Assembly: GCF_905220415.1 (NCBI RefSeq)
Contig: NC_059548.1
Coordinates: 7,008,501-7,072,500 of the forward strand
Direction of reading: 5' to 3'
DNA: 64,000 nt
DNA from: Colias croceus
Lineage: Eukaryota > Arthropoda > Insecta > Lepidoptera > Pieridae
Both the position numbers and the translations under genes were made by a program. Each line of letters starts with the position of its first letter. Position 1 is the first letter of the stretch. Under the pieces are notes generated by a model, which worked only from the letters and a program-made list of their open reading frames with translations, was not told the origin of the DNA and did no database searches. Shown here one piece after another: positions 45,244-56,769 of the stretch.

Positions 45244-48200
45244 CTAAACAACTCCACCGCCATTGATGTGATCAATCTCTTCTTGTGAGAGTGGTAGTCT
45301 TCTGTAGCGAGGAGGTAAATCAATATCTGATATAGGGCCAGTACTCATTGCTGCGCTTGGTTGAGCTTGAACAGGCTAAGAAAAAAATATATTTATTTAT
45401 TTGACACTTCATTACACACATTGTTTTTATAAAATATAAAAGTATATACCTAATAAGTCACAATGTTACAGCTTAATATGTGTAACGGGGCGGCCTTATC
45501 ACTTCAGAGTGATCTCTACCAGGCGACCCCTTAGGCAAAGGACAAGTGTTTGCTGTATAAAGGGAGGCATCAAAATCTTATTTTAAAAACTAAACAATAT
45601 TTTACAAACATACATATTACTTAATAATTACATAATAATATATACCTACTAAATGATAAACATACACATATAAAAATATAGTTAATAGTTATTAATTACT
45701 TAAAGTATTAAGGTCACTACTCAGAGCCATATTCCAGATCTAAATAATATTTATGTATTAGACGTTTAAAAGAAGTCAAAGATTGTGCACGTCTTATATC
45801 CACAGGTAAAGAGTTCCACAATCTTACAGCGGTTGAAGCAAATGAATAACTTAAGAAATCAGTTTTTTGAGTAGCCACACGCAGTGTGAGTCTTTCTTTC
45901 GACCGTAGAGTATAAGTTTCATTCTGGAGGAATTCAAAGTTATTCTTAAGGTATGAAGGCGATTTAGGGTCAAAAAGTACTTGATACAAAAGACGGAGAA
46001 AATGTATATTACGACGAGATCGGATTGGCAGCCACTTGAGTTTTTTTCTAAAATACGAAACATGATCGTACTTCCGAAGCCCAAAAATGAAACGTATACA
46101 AAAGTTTTGCAGACGCTCCAGTTTATTTAAAAGCTCCTGCGTAAGATCCGAACAGCAAGCGTCAGCGTAATCGATAATAGGCAAAAGAAGGGATTGTGCC
46201 AGTATGATTTTAGTGGAGAATGGCAAGAAGTTACGCAAACGCCTTAGCGAGCAAGATGAGGCATAAACCCTACGACTCACCTCTTTTATGTGATCACGCC
46301 AAGATAAAGTTGTATCAAGGTACACACCAAGGTTTTTAACAGTTTTGCTAAAAGGTATAACAATGCCATCAATAGAAATAGGTGTGAGGTTCTCCCAGTC
46401 AAGCCTTGAGATGAGACGGGGGCTACCAATGATGATGACCTGACTCTTAGATGGATTAATGGTAAGGCCATAGTTTGTGCTCCATTCAACAATCCTGGCT
46501 AAATCAGCATTAGTTGAGGCTATAGCATGTGATATATCTTCGAGGCTTGATTGAGTGTATATTTGCAAGTCATCGGCGTAAATGTGGTAGAGAGAAGTTA
46601 AATTACTTGTGATAGAGTTTATAAATATCGCAAAAAGAAGAGGAGACAACACGCCACCCTGCGGGACACCATCAGTAATGGATGACCAGGATGATATTTT
46701 ATCATCAACTATAATGCGCTGTCGCCGTCCACGCAGGTAACTTTGAAACCAATCAATCACCTCTGGAGATATATTAATTGAACGAAGCAGACCTAACAAT
46801 ACTCTATGATTGACACTATTAAAAGCATTACTAAAGTCTAAAAGAGTTAATACGGTTAGCTGCTTATTGTCCATACCTGATCTGATGTCGTCGGTAACCT
46901 TAACCAACGCTGTCGTAGTACTGTGACCAGGACGGAAACCGGATTGGAAAGGACTAAGGACGCTGTTTTTGTTCAGAAAGGTGGTAAGTTGTTGATGTAT
47001 CAAGCGTTCTAGGACTTTGGAGAGGAAGGGTAAAATGGAAATAGGGCGGAAATCAGTGGGATTACTGGGATTATTTTTTTTTGGAAGAGGTATAATTTGA
47101 GCAGCTTTCCAAAGGTCAGGAAAACTGCACGTAGTTACGCTATAATTTAAAATATGGGTGAGGATAGGAGAAATAATATCAAGGATGGGAATGATCATAC
47201 TACGACAGATAAGATCACTTCCGACCGCATTAGAAGATATGGACAGAACGTTCTTCTTAATATCACAGTCGGTGAATTGATTAAAGACGAATGATGGGAA
47301 TTGAGGTGTTGGAAGTGATGAAAGATAAGCTAAGGTACGATGAATTAACTTGTCATCGAAGGAGGTAGAAGAAGAAGAGAAGTGTTGATTTAAAGAATCG
47401 ATGTTAACATTATGCGGGAGATTGGTTTCTGATTTTCCAACACCTAAGGTTCTAAGAAATTTCCATGTTTTTGCAGTGTCACCACTGTCAATAGATTTAT
47501 GGATATGGCGTCGTTGTGCATCTCTACACAACATGTTACACCGATTCCTGATATTCTTATACTTCAATTTGGCTGCATCAGTTTTTGCGGACTTCAGTTT
47601 TGACTTCGCTCGGTTTTTCTGATTCATAATAGCAACAATATCCTTGGTGAGCCACGGCGCAGGCAGATGTTTCTTTTTAACGCGCCTTAGCGGTGCATGC
47701 TTATCGTATAGATGAGTAATGATGCTATTGAATATACCCACTTTAGCATCAATTGATTCAGCTTCAAAAACATCTGACCAGCTCATTTGTCTGGCATCAG
47801 ACAAGAGGTTCTCCTGATTAATTCCACCAAAATTACGTAGCAACAGGACAGATGGTCGAAGTTTTGGTGGACGTAATTTATAGGACAAGTAAATTAGTTC
47901 ATGACAGGAAAATGCATCAGCAGGACATTGATCAAACTTCGCAACAAATTCGGGAGAGGAGACTATCATGAGATCTAACAGAGAAGGGATGCAACCAGGC
48001 ATAAAGTGAGTAGCATTTTGGGAAAGAACATGAAGGTTAAACGAGTTAACAAGGCCAAGTAATTTGTTGGAACGGTGGTCACGTTTCAGAAGACACGTAT
48101 TAAAGTCCCCCATAAAAATAACATGTTTGTAAATCGGTAAGTAGTTTTCAAGCGTATTTTCTAAAGATGCAAAGTAGTCTACTAAAAGGGAAGGGCTGTA

Positions 48201-48815
48201 AAATACACCAAGTAAAATTTTTGAGGGAGAAAGATCCAGTTCTAAGAGAAGATGTTCTGCTGTATTTAAAGGTGGAGGCTGGGGAGAAGTACTTACAATT
48301 TTATAAGGCAAGTGTGAGCGAAGGTATATGGCCACACCACCGCCACCTTTCCCGATTCGGTCATTACGAATTAAGTTAAATCCGGGAAGGGAGTAGGAAG
48401 ATGAAGGAAGACATGGCTTAAGCCATGTCTCAGACACAAGTATTGCGTGAATATTATTCGACACGAATGACGCCAGCATATCCGGAAAATGAGCAGGGAT
48501 GCTTTGAGCGTTCATATGAAATAATATAGTTGATTATGATTTCAAAAATAATGCATTTTACATGTTACACTTAAAATTAACACGACATGCAAGGGATACT
48601 TGCATTTTCCCACATAATGCAATGTCGAAATAATGAGAAACAAAACAAATTCGGCTCACATGATTATGAAATAAAGGTCAACATACCGTTTGAAGTGAGG
48701 CCGTTGCCGGTGCTCCCGAGGGTGCCGCTGCCGCGGGAGCCCCAGGTTGCCCTATTCCTCCTTTGCGGAATTTAATTACTGGAACACGACGAAGGATTGT
48801 TGTAATGCGAACCAT
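45244..48815 (-). CDS. Kgd4: Kgd4/MRPS36-like adaptor of the 2-oxoglutarate dehydrogenase complex
   Basis: Two coding exons on the minus strand: 48815-48687 and 45375-45244, joined in phase 0; 261 nt, 86 aa. Seen: a basic amphipathic start (MVRITTILRRVPVIKFRKGG) matching the mitochondrial-targeting/N-terminal motif of MRPS36, an Ala/Pro-rich linker, and the family's C-terminal signature DLPPRYRRLPLSQEEIDHIN followed by GGG. Known role: Kgd4 (first called mitoribosomal protein S36) tethers the E3 subunit to the E1-E2 core of the mitochondrial 2-oxoglutarate dehydrogenase complex. The intron, about 3.3 kb, contains a LINE with an intact ORF on the same strand. Identification rests on the two short motifs, which together are distinctive. 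Confidence 0.85.
45470..48530 (-). mobile_element. Second LINE, inserted in the Kgd4 intron
   Basis: A 932-codon open frame (45717-48515), then a 3' region containing gtgatctctaccaggcgacc near 45510. It is in the same orientation as Kgd4. The 5' end is probably truncated, since the endonuclease domain begins at once. No poly-A run or target duplication is clear, so the borders are approximate. It differs from the LINE at 36200 in sequence and base composition. Confidence 0.85.
45717..48515 (-). CDS. LINE ORF2: endonuclease and reverse transcriptase
   Basis: Uninterrupted 932-codon frame from ATG. Endonuclease: a MNAQSI start, VSETWL, GKGGGGVAIYLR, MGDFNT (about residues 135-140) and a DAFSCHELI block. 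Reverse transcriptase: NPTDFRPISILPFLSKVLER, SPFQSGFRPGHSTTTAL, LLDFSNAFNSVNH, DGVPQGGVLSPLLFAIFINS and YADDLQIY (YADD at about residue 645). C-terminal region ends with AVRLWNSLPVDIRRAQS. All RT motifs are present without stops or frameshifts. The start lacks a few residues of the usual N-terminal endonuclease strand, suggesting slight 5' truncation. Its clade is CR1/Jockey-like, not certain. Confidence 0.9.
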   Translation of the reverse strand: MNAQSIPAHFPDMLASFVSNNIHAILVSETWLKPCLPSSSYSLPGFNLIRNDRIGKGGGGVAIYLRSHLPYKIVSTSPQPPPLNTAEHLLLELDLSPSKILLGVFYSPSLLVDYFASLENTLENYLPIYKHVIFMGDFNTCLLKRDHRSNKLLGLVNSFNLHVLSQNATHFMPGCIPSLLDLMIVSSPEFVAKFDQCPADAFSCHELIYLSYKLRPPKLRPSVLLLRNFGGINQENLLSDARQMSWSDVFEAESIDAKVGIFNSIITHLYDKHAPLRRVKKKHLPAPWLTKDIVAIMNQKNRAKSKLKSAKTDAAKLKYKNIRNRCNMLCRDAQRRHIHKSIDSGDTAKTWKFLRTLGVGKSETNLPHNVNIDSLNQHFSSSSTSFDDKLIHRTLAYLSSLPTPQFPSFVFNQFTDCDIKKNVLSISSNAVGSDLICRSMIIPILDIISPILTHILNYSVTTCSFPDLWKAAQIIPLPKKNNPSNPTDFRPISILPFLSKVLERLIHQQLTTFLNKNSVLSPFQSGFRPGHSTTTALVKVTDDIRSGMDNKQLTVLTLLDFSNAFNSVNHRVLLGLLRSINISPEVIDWFQSYLRGRRQRIIVDDKISSWSSITDGVPQGGVLSPLLFAIFINSITSNLTSLYHIYADDLQIYTQSSLEDISHAIASTNADLARIVEWSTNYGLTINPSKSQVIIIGSPRLISRLDWENLTPISIDGIVIPFSKTVKNLGVYLDTTLSWRDHIKEVSRRVYASSCSLRRLRNFLPFSTKIILAQSLLLPIIDYADACCSDLTQELLNKLERLQNFCIRFIFGLRKYDHVSYFRKKLKWLPIRSRRNIHFLRLLYQVLFDPKSPSYLKNNFEFLQNETYTLRSKERLTLRVATQKTDFLSYSFASTAVRLWNSLPVDIRRAQSLTSFKRLIHKYYLDLEYGSE

Positions 48816-49203
48816 TTTCAATGTGTTAACCTTTTAGATGTTTGTGATACCAGCTGATTTTTTAAGCCAAAATTTTAGTGACAGTTACATTTTGACAGAA
48901 GACAGTGTGAAAATGTCATTGTTAATTTTTTTTTATTCAACTACTAGGGCTGGATACATGTCTATTATACATTTTATTTGTTACTGAAGAAAATACTTCT
49001 CTCAGAGAAGTGAGGGTCACCATTTGTGACTTCTCTAAATAGGACTAAATAGGTAAGCCTTAGTTCATTAGTTAGTTAAATATTTATTCGGGAGAACGCC
49101 TGCCGCGGTCTGTTGCCTGACCGGCCGTGGGACATCAGATTCAGGTGCATGCTGAGATAAGCATGATTCACCTATAGTGAGTGAAAGAGACGACTAAATA
49201 AAT

Positions 49204-49655
49204 AGGGTCAACTCACACCAAAAGAGCGGCGAAGCGCAGCGCAGCGCGGCGAAGCGCGGAGTAGCGGAGACCCGCGACTTCTCGAGCATTCCAGCGACTT
49301 CTCGAGCAGTCGCGGGAATCCGCGCGCCTTCCCGCGATGAATTCACGGGTCGCTCTTTGCGCAGTTCGAATGCTCGCGCGCACAGACGCGTGCGGGGAGC
49401 GGGCGCGAGGGGCGGGATATTGCCAGCGGCCTCGCGAATGCTCGAGCATTCTCGGGAATTCCCGCGACTTCTCGCGCAGTCGCACGGCTCCGTTAATGGA
49501 ATTCCACGGAATTCCAGCGGCGCCGCGGGCATCCGCGCGACTCGTTCGAGCTTGTCATGCGATAATAAGTATTATAGTAATGAAGATAAAGTTAAAATTC
49601 ATATGACACGGAAACTGCGCTCCGCTTCGACGCTCTTTTGGTGTGAGTTGACCCT
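49204..49655. mobile_element. GC-rich MITE, 452 bp
   Basis: Ends agggtcaactcacaccaaaa and ttttggtgtgagttgaccct are a perfect 20-bp inverted pair. The interior is about two-thirds G+C, with repeated 'cgcgacttctcgag' units arranged as inverted repeats. Open frames through it on both strands are composition artefacts. The GC content contrasts strongly with the AT-rich neighbourhood. Confidence 0.85.
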
Positions 49656-49674
49656 TAGTAAATAAGCAATAGCT

Positions 49675-49770
49675 AGCTTTCCGTTCGTGGCTTACAAATA
49701 TACCTATCCTATATCCATCCCTTGGCTTTTCACTCGGATCAAGTTTTGTTTTCTATTATTATAATCTCCT
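49675..49770 (+). repeat. RTE-like tail fragment
   Basis: gctagctttccgttcgtggc start and acctatcctatatccatccc. It is partial. Confidence 0.45.
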
Positions 49771-50008
49771 ATAAGGGAGCGTTCAAGTAATACATAACGC
49801 AATTTGGGGGGAGGGGGGTCTCGTAAAACGTTACGATGCGTTACAGGGGCGGAGGGGGTCTTTCTTACAACACGTTACGTAACATTGTTTTTTTTTATAA
49901 AAAATGAGTGAATTAAAACTCCAAAATTGGCAACCACTTTCATTTATGTTTTACGGGGAATCCCTTAATTGTATTAGTCTGGTCGTCATTTTTGATTTGT
50001 TCTCGTAA

Positions 50009-51731
50009 GAGCGTTTTCACATTGTCCGGTCCGATATCGGATATCGGAAGCCGATAGCCGATATCCGATATCGGACACAATTTGCCCTTTCACATTATCC
50101 GATAATATCGTCCCGATATCATGAGTGTTGCCAGAAACTGGAAAAGTAGATATATGGAGAATTAAAAAAAACAGTGGATGCATTTATGTTACAAAAAATA
50201 AACTTTATTTTAAATAAAATAAATAGTAATAAATAAACTATGTTTTTCAAACCGGTTTAATCTGCTGACTGCGGAGTTTGGATTTGTACCCTCTGCAGAG
50301 TCAGAATCTAGTTTCAATATTCAATTTCATTGTGAGGCTTGTTTTTTTTTATATGCTGTTTTTCTTTTTTTAATAACAGAACATGTTGTGTGGTCGTAGT
50401 GAATTTTAGAACTTTTTTATATTAAATCATGTACGACTGTTATGTTCTTATACAAATAAAATAAAATAAAATTCAATCAGTATTAAAGCGACGAAACTGG
50501 CAAATATAAATTCAAATTACCTACATTTACAAATTTAGGTGCTGTTATCTACCACAGAACAGTAAATTATCTACGTAGTACCACAGACTAATAATAATAT
50601 AGCCATATATAATGTAAGCATACGAGCCATGACAACCAAAATAGTAAACAAGCCAAACAAGCTCAAAAGTCGCCGCGCGTTCTTGACAAAATGTAAGGTC
50701 GCCGCATTCTAATTCTGAAATTTTAGAGAAAACTAAACAAAATTGCCGTATTGTAAATTTTCTTTTCAATAAAAAGAGTTTGATTTAAAAAATTCAACTG
50801 ATAGATCGTAGTTGTACATACAGTAAAAATAACTACAAAAAAGAAACCGACTTCAAAAACAGCTGGAAAAGTAAAATATAAAAAAATTGGTTGCCTGTAA
50901 AGTCGGTATACGGGCGAAAGTTTTACGTGACAACGACTTTTTATGTCTGTCTCTCTCGCTCTTAGGCGGGCTAACCATGCCCGCGTGCCTCTTTCGGTGA
51001 CTCATCGTAACGTTACCGAGCGTTACACTTTTTCATAAGTGACTCCCAGCCGCAACCTAATTTAAGACGTTGTCACGTCAAAAGATTTGATATTATTAAT
51101 TACTTAATATTATTTAGATGTGCTATTTATTATACAGGTTTGATATCGGCGCTAAATCAAAGCACTAAATCTGTGACTCAATGACAACAATACAATAAAC
51201 AGCTTACAGCACAACAGTAGTCCAAGTAGGAGGAGGAGCGAGGCAGAATGAGTAAATAAAGATAAAAGACACTAATATTTCTAAGATACGGTTGAATTTA
51301 AGAACGCAATATATTTTTGTTTACTTCAGTTCAGCCAATTGCCGTATATTATAGGACGGTATTAAAATAGCTCCCGTAAAAATAGTATTTTTAATGCCTT
51401 TAAATACTTAAATGAATGTTTTCTTAATAAAAAGGTTTATAGTAAATGAAAGGATTTTTTTTTACATTTAGCGCCTAGAAATGACTGAAAATACACAAAC
51501 TAGTGCTTTTTTGCTGTTGGTATACTACCTTTTCGAAAATTGAGTTGGTAACACTGAACATTATCGTCCGATAGTTCACGGGAATATCGGTGTTGGCTCC
51601 GATATCCGATATCGGACCGGACAATGTGAAAGACAGGTACCTAAATCATACATTTTACTTAGCCTCCGATATCGGATATCGGCTATCGGCGCCCGATATC
51701 CGATATCGGACCGGACAATGTGAAAACGCTC
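50009..51731. mobile_element. TIR element with repeated GATATCGG palindromes, TAA target
   Basis: Ends gagcgttttcacattgtccg and cggacaatgtgaaaacgctc are a perfect 20-bp inverted pair, flanked by TAA (50006-50008, 51732-51734). Both subterminal zones are packed with cgatatcggatatcgg-type palindromes. The right side carries two of these blocks, each ending cggaccggacaatgtgaaa. The interior includes an older repeat (aaccgacttcaaaaa family near 50850). There is no transposase ORF. PIF/Harbinger-like by target size. Confidence 0.85.
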
Positions 51732-51949
51732 TAAGTTGGCAAACCTTTTTGTTTATATATTTCACTGGGAATCCCTAGATTGTATTAAACATCATTTATT
51801 GTTGTTCTCTTTGTCAGTACTTGTTAATGATGATGATTATAAACATAATACGCAGGTGTTGCGGATTAAAAAGGATAAAATCTGTAATATACTTTTTTGC
51901 GACTTTAGGGTAAAAATGGTCACTTGAGTGTTACGGAACGTTCTGAGAC

Positions 51950-51966
51950 TGGGGGGGGGGGGGGGT
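51950..51966 (+). repeat. Poly-G run
   Basis: An uninterrupted run of about 16 G, with a second G-rich run near 51999. It is prone to sequencing-length error and to G-quadruplex formation. Confidence 0.85.
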
Positions 51967-52055
51967 ATAGTAAAACGTTATGGTGCGTTACAAGGGGAGG
52001 AGGGGGGGGTCAAAAATATACAAAAATTGCGTTACGTAATACTTGAACGCTCCCC

Positions 52056-52250
52056 AAGAATGTATGGATGTTTGTTACTGTTTCCGGAAAAGCACTGAAC
52101 GGATTTTGATAATACCGTAGCTTAATGTACCAAAATAACACAAGCTATTACTTTTGTGATTTGTCCACAGGATAAACTGCGCGGCGCCTCGCCGGCACAG
52201 CCAGGCTGCAGTTCACACAAAGATAGTTTCAAGATTTTTTAAATACTGTG
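52056..52250 (+). repeat. RTE-like tail remnant
   Basis: acggattttgataataccgt and ccacaggataaactgcgcgg. A degenerate copy. Confidence 0.4.
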
Positions 52251-52320
52251 ATTCAATAAGCAATTAAGGAATCCTATAATTTGAGCTCAATAATGATTAG
52301 AGACAAATGATTAAACAGCT

Positions 52321-52326
52321 TTTATT
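52321..52326 (-). terminator. Enolase polyA signal
   Basis: AATAAA on the minus strand, about 270 bases past the stop codon. Confidence 0.5.
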
Positions 52327-52597
52327 GTTTCGAAAATCAGAATTCACATTTACAACTTATAAATAAATAATCTTACATACATCACACGCTACACGACAAA
52401 TAAAATTTTTGAGTAGCAAATTTTGACAATCAGCAGATCTATTGTATAAAACAATCTACAATAACAACAAACAATATATTATAATGCAAGAAAGGAATAT
52501 GCATGTACTTAAAAGTAGGACTATTGTGCCATACTAATTTTTAATGCCCAACAGTCAGCTAATCTGTTAATACAGGATATATTATCATGACAATTAT

Positions 52598-55500
52598 TTA
52601 AACTGGTCTGCGGAAGTTTTTGCCGGCGTACTTGGCAGCAGCTCCAAGTTCTTCTTCAATGCGAAGAATCTGGTTGTATTTGGCCAAGCGTTCAGATCTG
52701 CATGGCGCACCTGTTTTGATCTGGCCAGTAGACAGACCAACAACCAAGTCAGCAATAAAGGTATCTTCAGTCTCACCAGACCTGTTAGAGAAAAAATATT
52801 ATTATAATTATTTTTATTTAAACTATTGACTGTCATCAAATTGGAAGAGACCCTTATTTAAGATAATTAATATGTATTCCGAAATTAAATGTTGTTAACA
52901 TTTAGGCTCACAGTATCAAGAAGAATCCCATACTAGCCCAGTGAAATTAGTAGAAAAAAGTGAAAAAAGATTATAATTTTTTTGTCAATAATTGACTTTA
53001 TACAACGTACTGATAATCGTAACTCACGCTTGACCCTGCATTAGCTCATATGTACGCTGCGCACTCTTCGCGCTCTACCTCAAAAACGGTTGATCGTATA
53101 AAAAAAAAGTTTAGACAAAAGTTGTTGAGAATTTTATACTATCATAATATACTTTCATAATAGGTCAAAATATCATTTAAGCAATAGGAACCGAGATATT
53201 CGCGAAAAATCGTTTTTTGTGACCTTTGACCTTCAATATCTTAAGACGCGGACACGATAGCATTTGTGACTTTTGAGACAATATTTAGGGTAACAAAACA
53301 AAGGTTTTTACCAATTTCCAGCTTATTATCTTTCATTCCGAGGTGAAACCCCTAATATGACTGGGCTATACCGATTCTTAATGCATTGGAACATTACTAT
53401 AAATAATAAATCAATTTTAATTTTAAAAAAAAAGCTATTACTAACCTATGGGACACCATAGTACCCCATCCATTCTTCTTGGCCAGCAAGTGAGCGTCAA
53501 TAGACTCAGTGACACTTCCAATTTGGTTCACCTTCAGCAATAAACAGTTGCAGGCCTTCTTCTCAACAGCAGTCGTAATGCGTTTAGGGTTTGTCACCTG
53601 GAAATAAATAGAAAAAGTATTTATAAATCTTCATTTTTATCGTGTTGTTTGTGATCAGTATTGAATATGCATAGTTTGAATCAATATAGGTCTACCAGAA
53701 TCTGATGGCATATTTATAATTAAGAAATAAAAGATTTTCATATGGCAATGTTATTTGACAACTATCAAATTGGTTGTCAAATTATTTGTCTTCTTTGGAA
53801 TTAATGAATAATTTTTAGGATTTTGTCTAAAAAATCTTCGAAAATGTCGAAAAAGCCGCTGCGATCACAAGCAAGAGATGTTATTTATAATGTGTATGGA
53901 AAAACATTCGATGAAGAAGGGTCAAACACATCACAATTTTCAATTTTGAATATTTTATTGGTAAATTGGACTTACCCGATTTGATACTTAAAATTAAAAA
54001 TATTATAAATAGGTAACTATAATATTGTTTGTTGATTACAACATAATTTTATGAAAACTTATTACAAGAGTTTCCAATACGGCTATTCGTCAAGTCCAAG
54101 CTGTCCAATTCAATTTGATATTGTGTGTATCTGTTAATACTTACGAAAATAAACATAGTTTTTATTTATTTTATAAAAAAATTATTAGCATTATCTAGTT
54201 TAGATCTGCATTATCATTACATCCATATTTTTACATGACATAATGATAATGAATATACAAATATAGGTATGTGTAAATAATATGTAATATGTATTACATA
54301 GATAAAAGTAATATGTATATTAAACATGTAAGTATGTACCTACATAATATTAAGTGGATATCTCATTATTAAGTACAGTATTGTGCACTTATGTAATGTG
54401 ACAAATGATGTTGAGGACAAAATAAAAAATAAGCAGTATCAAGATCGTTCAGCCCATTTTCCCTAGGGTTGCACACTCAAAATTTTGATTTCCCTAATTG
54501 CCATCAGATTCTGGTTTACCTATATAACCTTATTATTAAGTTAATTGTATTGATGTTGCCAGTACATAATTTAACAATATAAAAAATACATTAATTCATC
54601 AGGTTCACATGAAAAATTATATGATTAAAATAAAAATAATTTCAACTCACAGTAAGATCGTCACCAACAATCTGTATGGATGTACGTGCAGTGAAGTTGG
54701 CCCATGCAGACCAATCGTCCTGGTCAAAGGGATCCTCGATGGAGACCATTGGGAAGTCCTTGATGAAGTCTAGGTACACATCAGCGAGTTTCTCCGATGA
54801 CAAATAGTCTGCTGGGTTGGACTTGGGGTTCTTGAAGTCAAGATCGTATGTGCCGTTCTTGAAGAATTCAGATGCGGCGACATCCATACCAATCTCAATC
54901 TATAACAAACCAATTAAAAAATATTATTTATTATTCTCTGAATATTGAATATCTTTAATAATTCAATTTTTATTATAAATAAAATAATTTCGTCATTTTA
55001 AAGTGTTCTCTATAATATTTAATAGTTAATACCTTTCCAGTGTATCCAGCCTGCTGGATGGCATCCTGGATAAGGAACAAAGCATCCTTGTTGTTCTGGA
55101 TGTTGGGTGCAAAGCCACCCTCATCACCAACAGCTGTCGAGTCTAATCCAAACTTCTCCTTGATGATTTTCTTGAGGTGATGGTACACTTCAGAGCCCAT
55201 ACGCATGGCTTCACTGAATGATGAGGCACCTGGTAACATGTTATTAATTTTATTAACTTTGTGTTATCATCTGTTTTATCAATTTATGGTCACGTCATAT
55301 ATTTTATATTATGTATGTTCAATGTCCCTAATTGAAATATTATACGTAAAAGGACAATATTATAGTATCATAATTTTATATAAAAAATAGAGCATAGTTG
55401 ACCTAAAAAATAATATAATTAATAATTATGACATCTATTGTGTTGTGGTCCGATCGGGCCGCTCGGGGCTCAATGGGTTAAAATGTGGTATATGAAAATT

Positions 55501-56480
55501 ATTTTTAAGAAAAGAAATAAACAATGTTGAATGTGACTATGTACCTATATTGAACCATGATTGATCTATTTGACGTGATAGAAAACATATGTTTAGATAA
55601 CATGAAACAGATTAATTACTCAACTATGATTACAATAAGTAATAACTATTAAAATATTTGTTACTACTTGATGATAACACTATTTATTTACAGATACTGA
55701 AGCATGATGAAATCATAACAATGCTATAACAACATAAGTGCCAAGAATTAACAAATTTTGAGTCATTACTTACCAGTCGGCAAGATCATGAACTCTTGCA
55801 TAGCCAACTTGTTTCCTGCGTGGGAGCCACCGTTGATGACATTGAAGGCGGGTACTGGTAGCACAATTTGGCTATTGCCAGCTAAATCAGCAAGATGCTT
55901 GTAAAGAGGAACACCCTTTTTAGCAGCTCCGGCCTTCGCTACAGCAAGAGACACACCCAAGATGGCATTGGCACCAAACTTGGACTTGTTCTCAGTTCCA
56001 TCCAGGGTGATCATGAATTGATCAATCTGTTGAAAAAGTGTTGTTAGATAAAGTTTTTCTTTTTTTGAGATGTAAAAATATTAATAAACTATACATTACA
56101 CAAGAACAATTTAAAATATAGTAGTTCAAACCTCCTTTTGTTGGGTTTCTTCAAAATTCTGCTTCAAAAGTTCAGGGGCAATTACGGTGTTGATGTTCTT
56201 AATGGCAGTCAATACACCCTTGCCGTGATATTCTCCCTTCACATTGTCTCTTAATTCTAAGGCTTCATGGACTCCAGTAGATGCTCCAGATGGTACAGCT
56301 GCCCGGAAAAGACCCAGTTCAGTAACCTAAAACGATTTTATATATTTGTATTTAGGATGAAGAAGTTACAAATGACTAACATAAGCATCAAGGTCAAATA
56401 ATACTCACCAAGTCGACCTCTACGGTGGGGTTGCCACGGGAGTCGAAGATCTGACGAGCTTTGATCGATTTGATAGGCAT
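52598..56480 (-). CDS. Eno: Enolase (2-phospho-D-glycerate hydrolyase), complete
   Basis: Coding exons on the minus strand: 56480-56409, 56326-56132, 56026-55774, 55229-55033, 54899-54651, 53597-53446, 52781-52598. Phases agree; 1302 nt give 433 aa, the normal enolase length. Seen: MPIKSIKARQIFDSRGNPTV, the VPSGASTGVHEALELRD loop, PAFNVINGGSHAGNKLAMQE, VGDEGGFAPNIQ, SIEDPFDQDDW, VGDDLTVTNPKRI, CLLLKVNQIGSVTES, and [20 protein letters not shown]. Metal ligands (D in MDVA, E in IEDP, D in GDDL) and catalytic E and K residues are in place. Role: step 9 of glycolysis, cytosolic dimer. A non-coding first exon lies at 56770 and above, with a 5' UTR intron ending just before the ATG. The 53687-54522 transposon occupies the intron between 53598 and 54650. 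Confidence 0.98.
53687..54522 (+). mobile_element. TA-target TIR transposon, copy 2 (836 bp), in enolase intron
   Basis: Same ends (taggtctaccagaatctgat ... atcagattctggtttaccta), TA on both sides, and the same short MSKKPLRSQAR reading frame as the copy at 42807-43634. It is antisense to enolase. The two copies are highly similar but carry many single-base and small indel differences. Confidence 0.85.
55436..55485. repeat. Short dispersed repeat in enolase intron
   Basis: gtccgatcgggccgctcggg and following bases resemble 18940-18965 (gaccgatcaggccgcttggc). Related blocks suggest a small repeat family. Confidence 0.4.
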
Positions 56481-56769
56481 CTTTGATACTGTGGATAATA
56501 TACGCCCGGTAATCATAACTAGACATCATTATATTATATATACGTATGAAACTAAGCTTTTGGATAAATTTTATTGAGAATTCCCTAAATGCACATATAT
56601 TTACATAGTAGTAAGTAATAATTATCAGAAATAGAAATAATACTAATGAAATATGAACAAGCTTCCTCAAATTATCTAACGAAGTGAAGCACTATAAAAT
56701 CTAATTGGAAATTCAGATTTATGAAGTATTACCAATTTTATCACGTTTTGCATAAATCTTGGTACTTAC

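Larger units (their letters stand above)
49775..52054. mobile_element. Outer TIR element with G-rich subterminal tracts
   Basis: Ends gggagcgttcaagtaatac and gtaatacttgaacgctccc are inverted. Just inside each end lie poly-G-rich tracts and cgttacgatgcgttacagg / cgttatggtgcgttacaagg blocks. These lie in direct, not inverted, orientation, so the two sides may be two partial copies. A second transposon (50009-51731) sits inside. No transposase is recognised. Confidence 0.6.

Noticed and set aside
49194..49665. Several long open frames in a GC-rich block
   Set aside because: They lie within a MITE with perfect inverted ends; high G+C removes stop codons in all frames.
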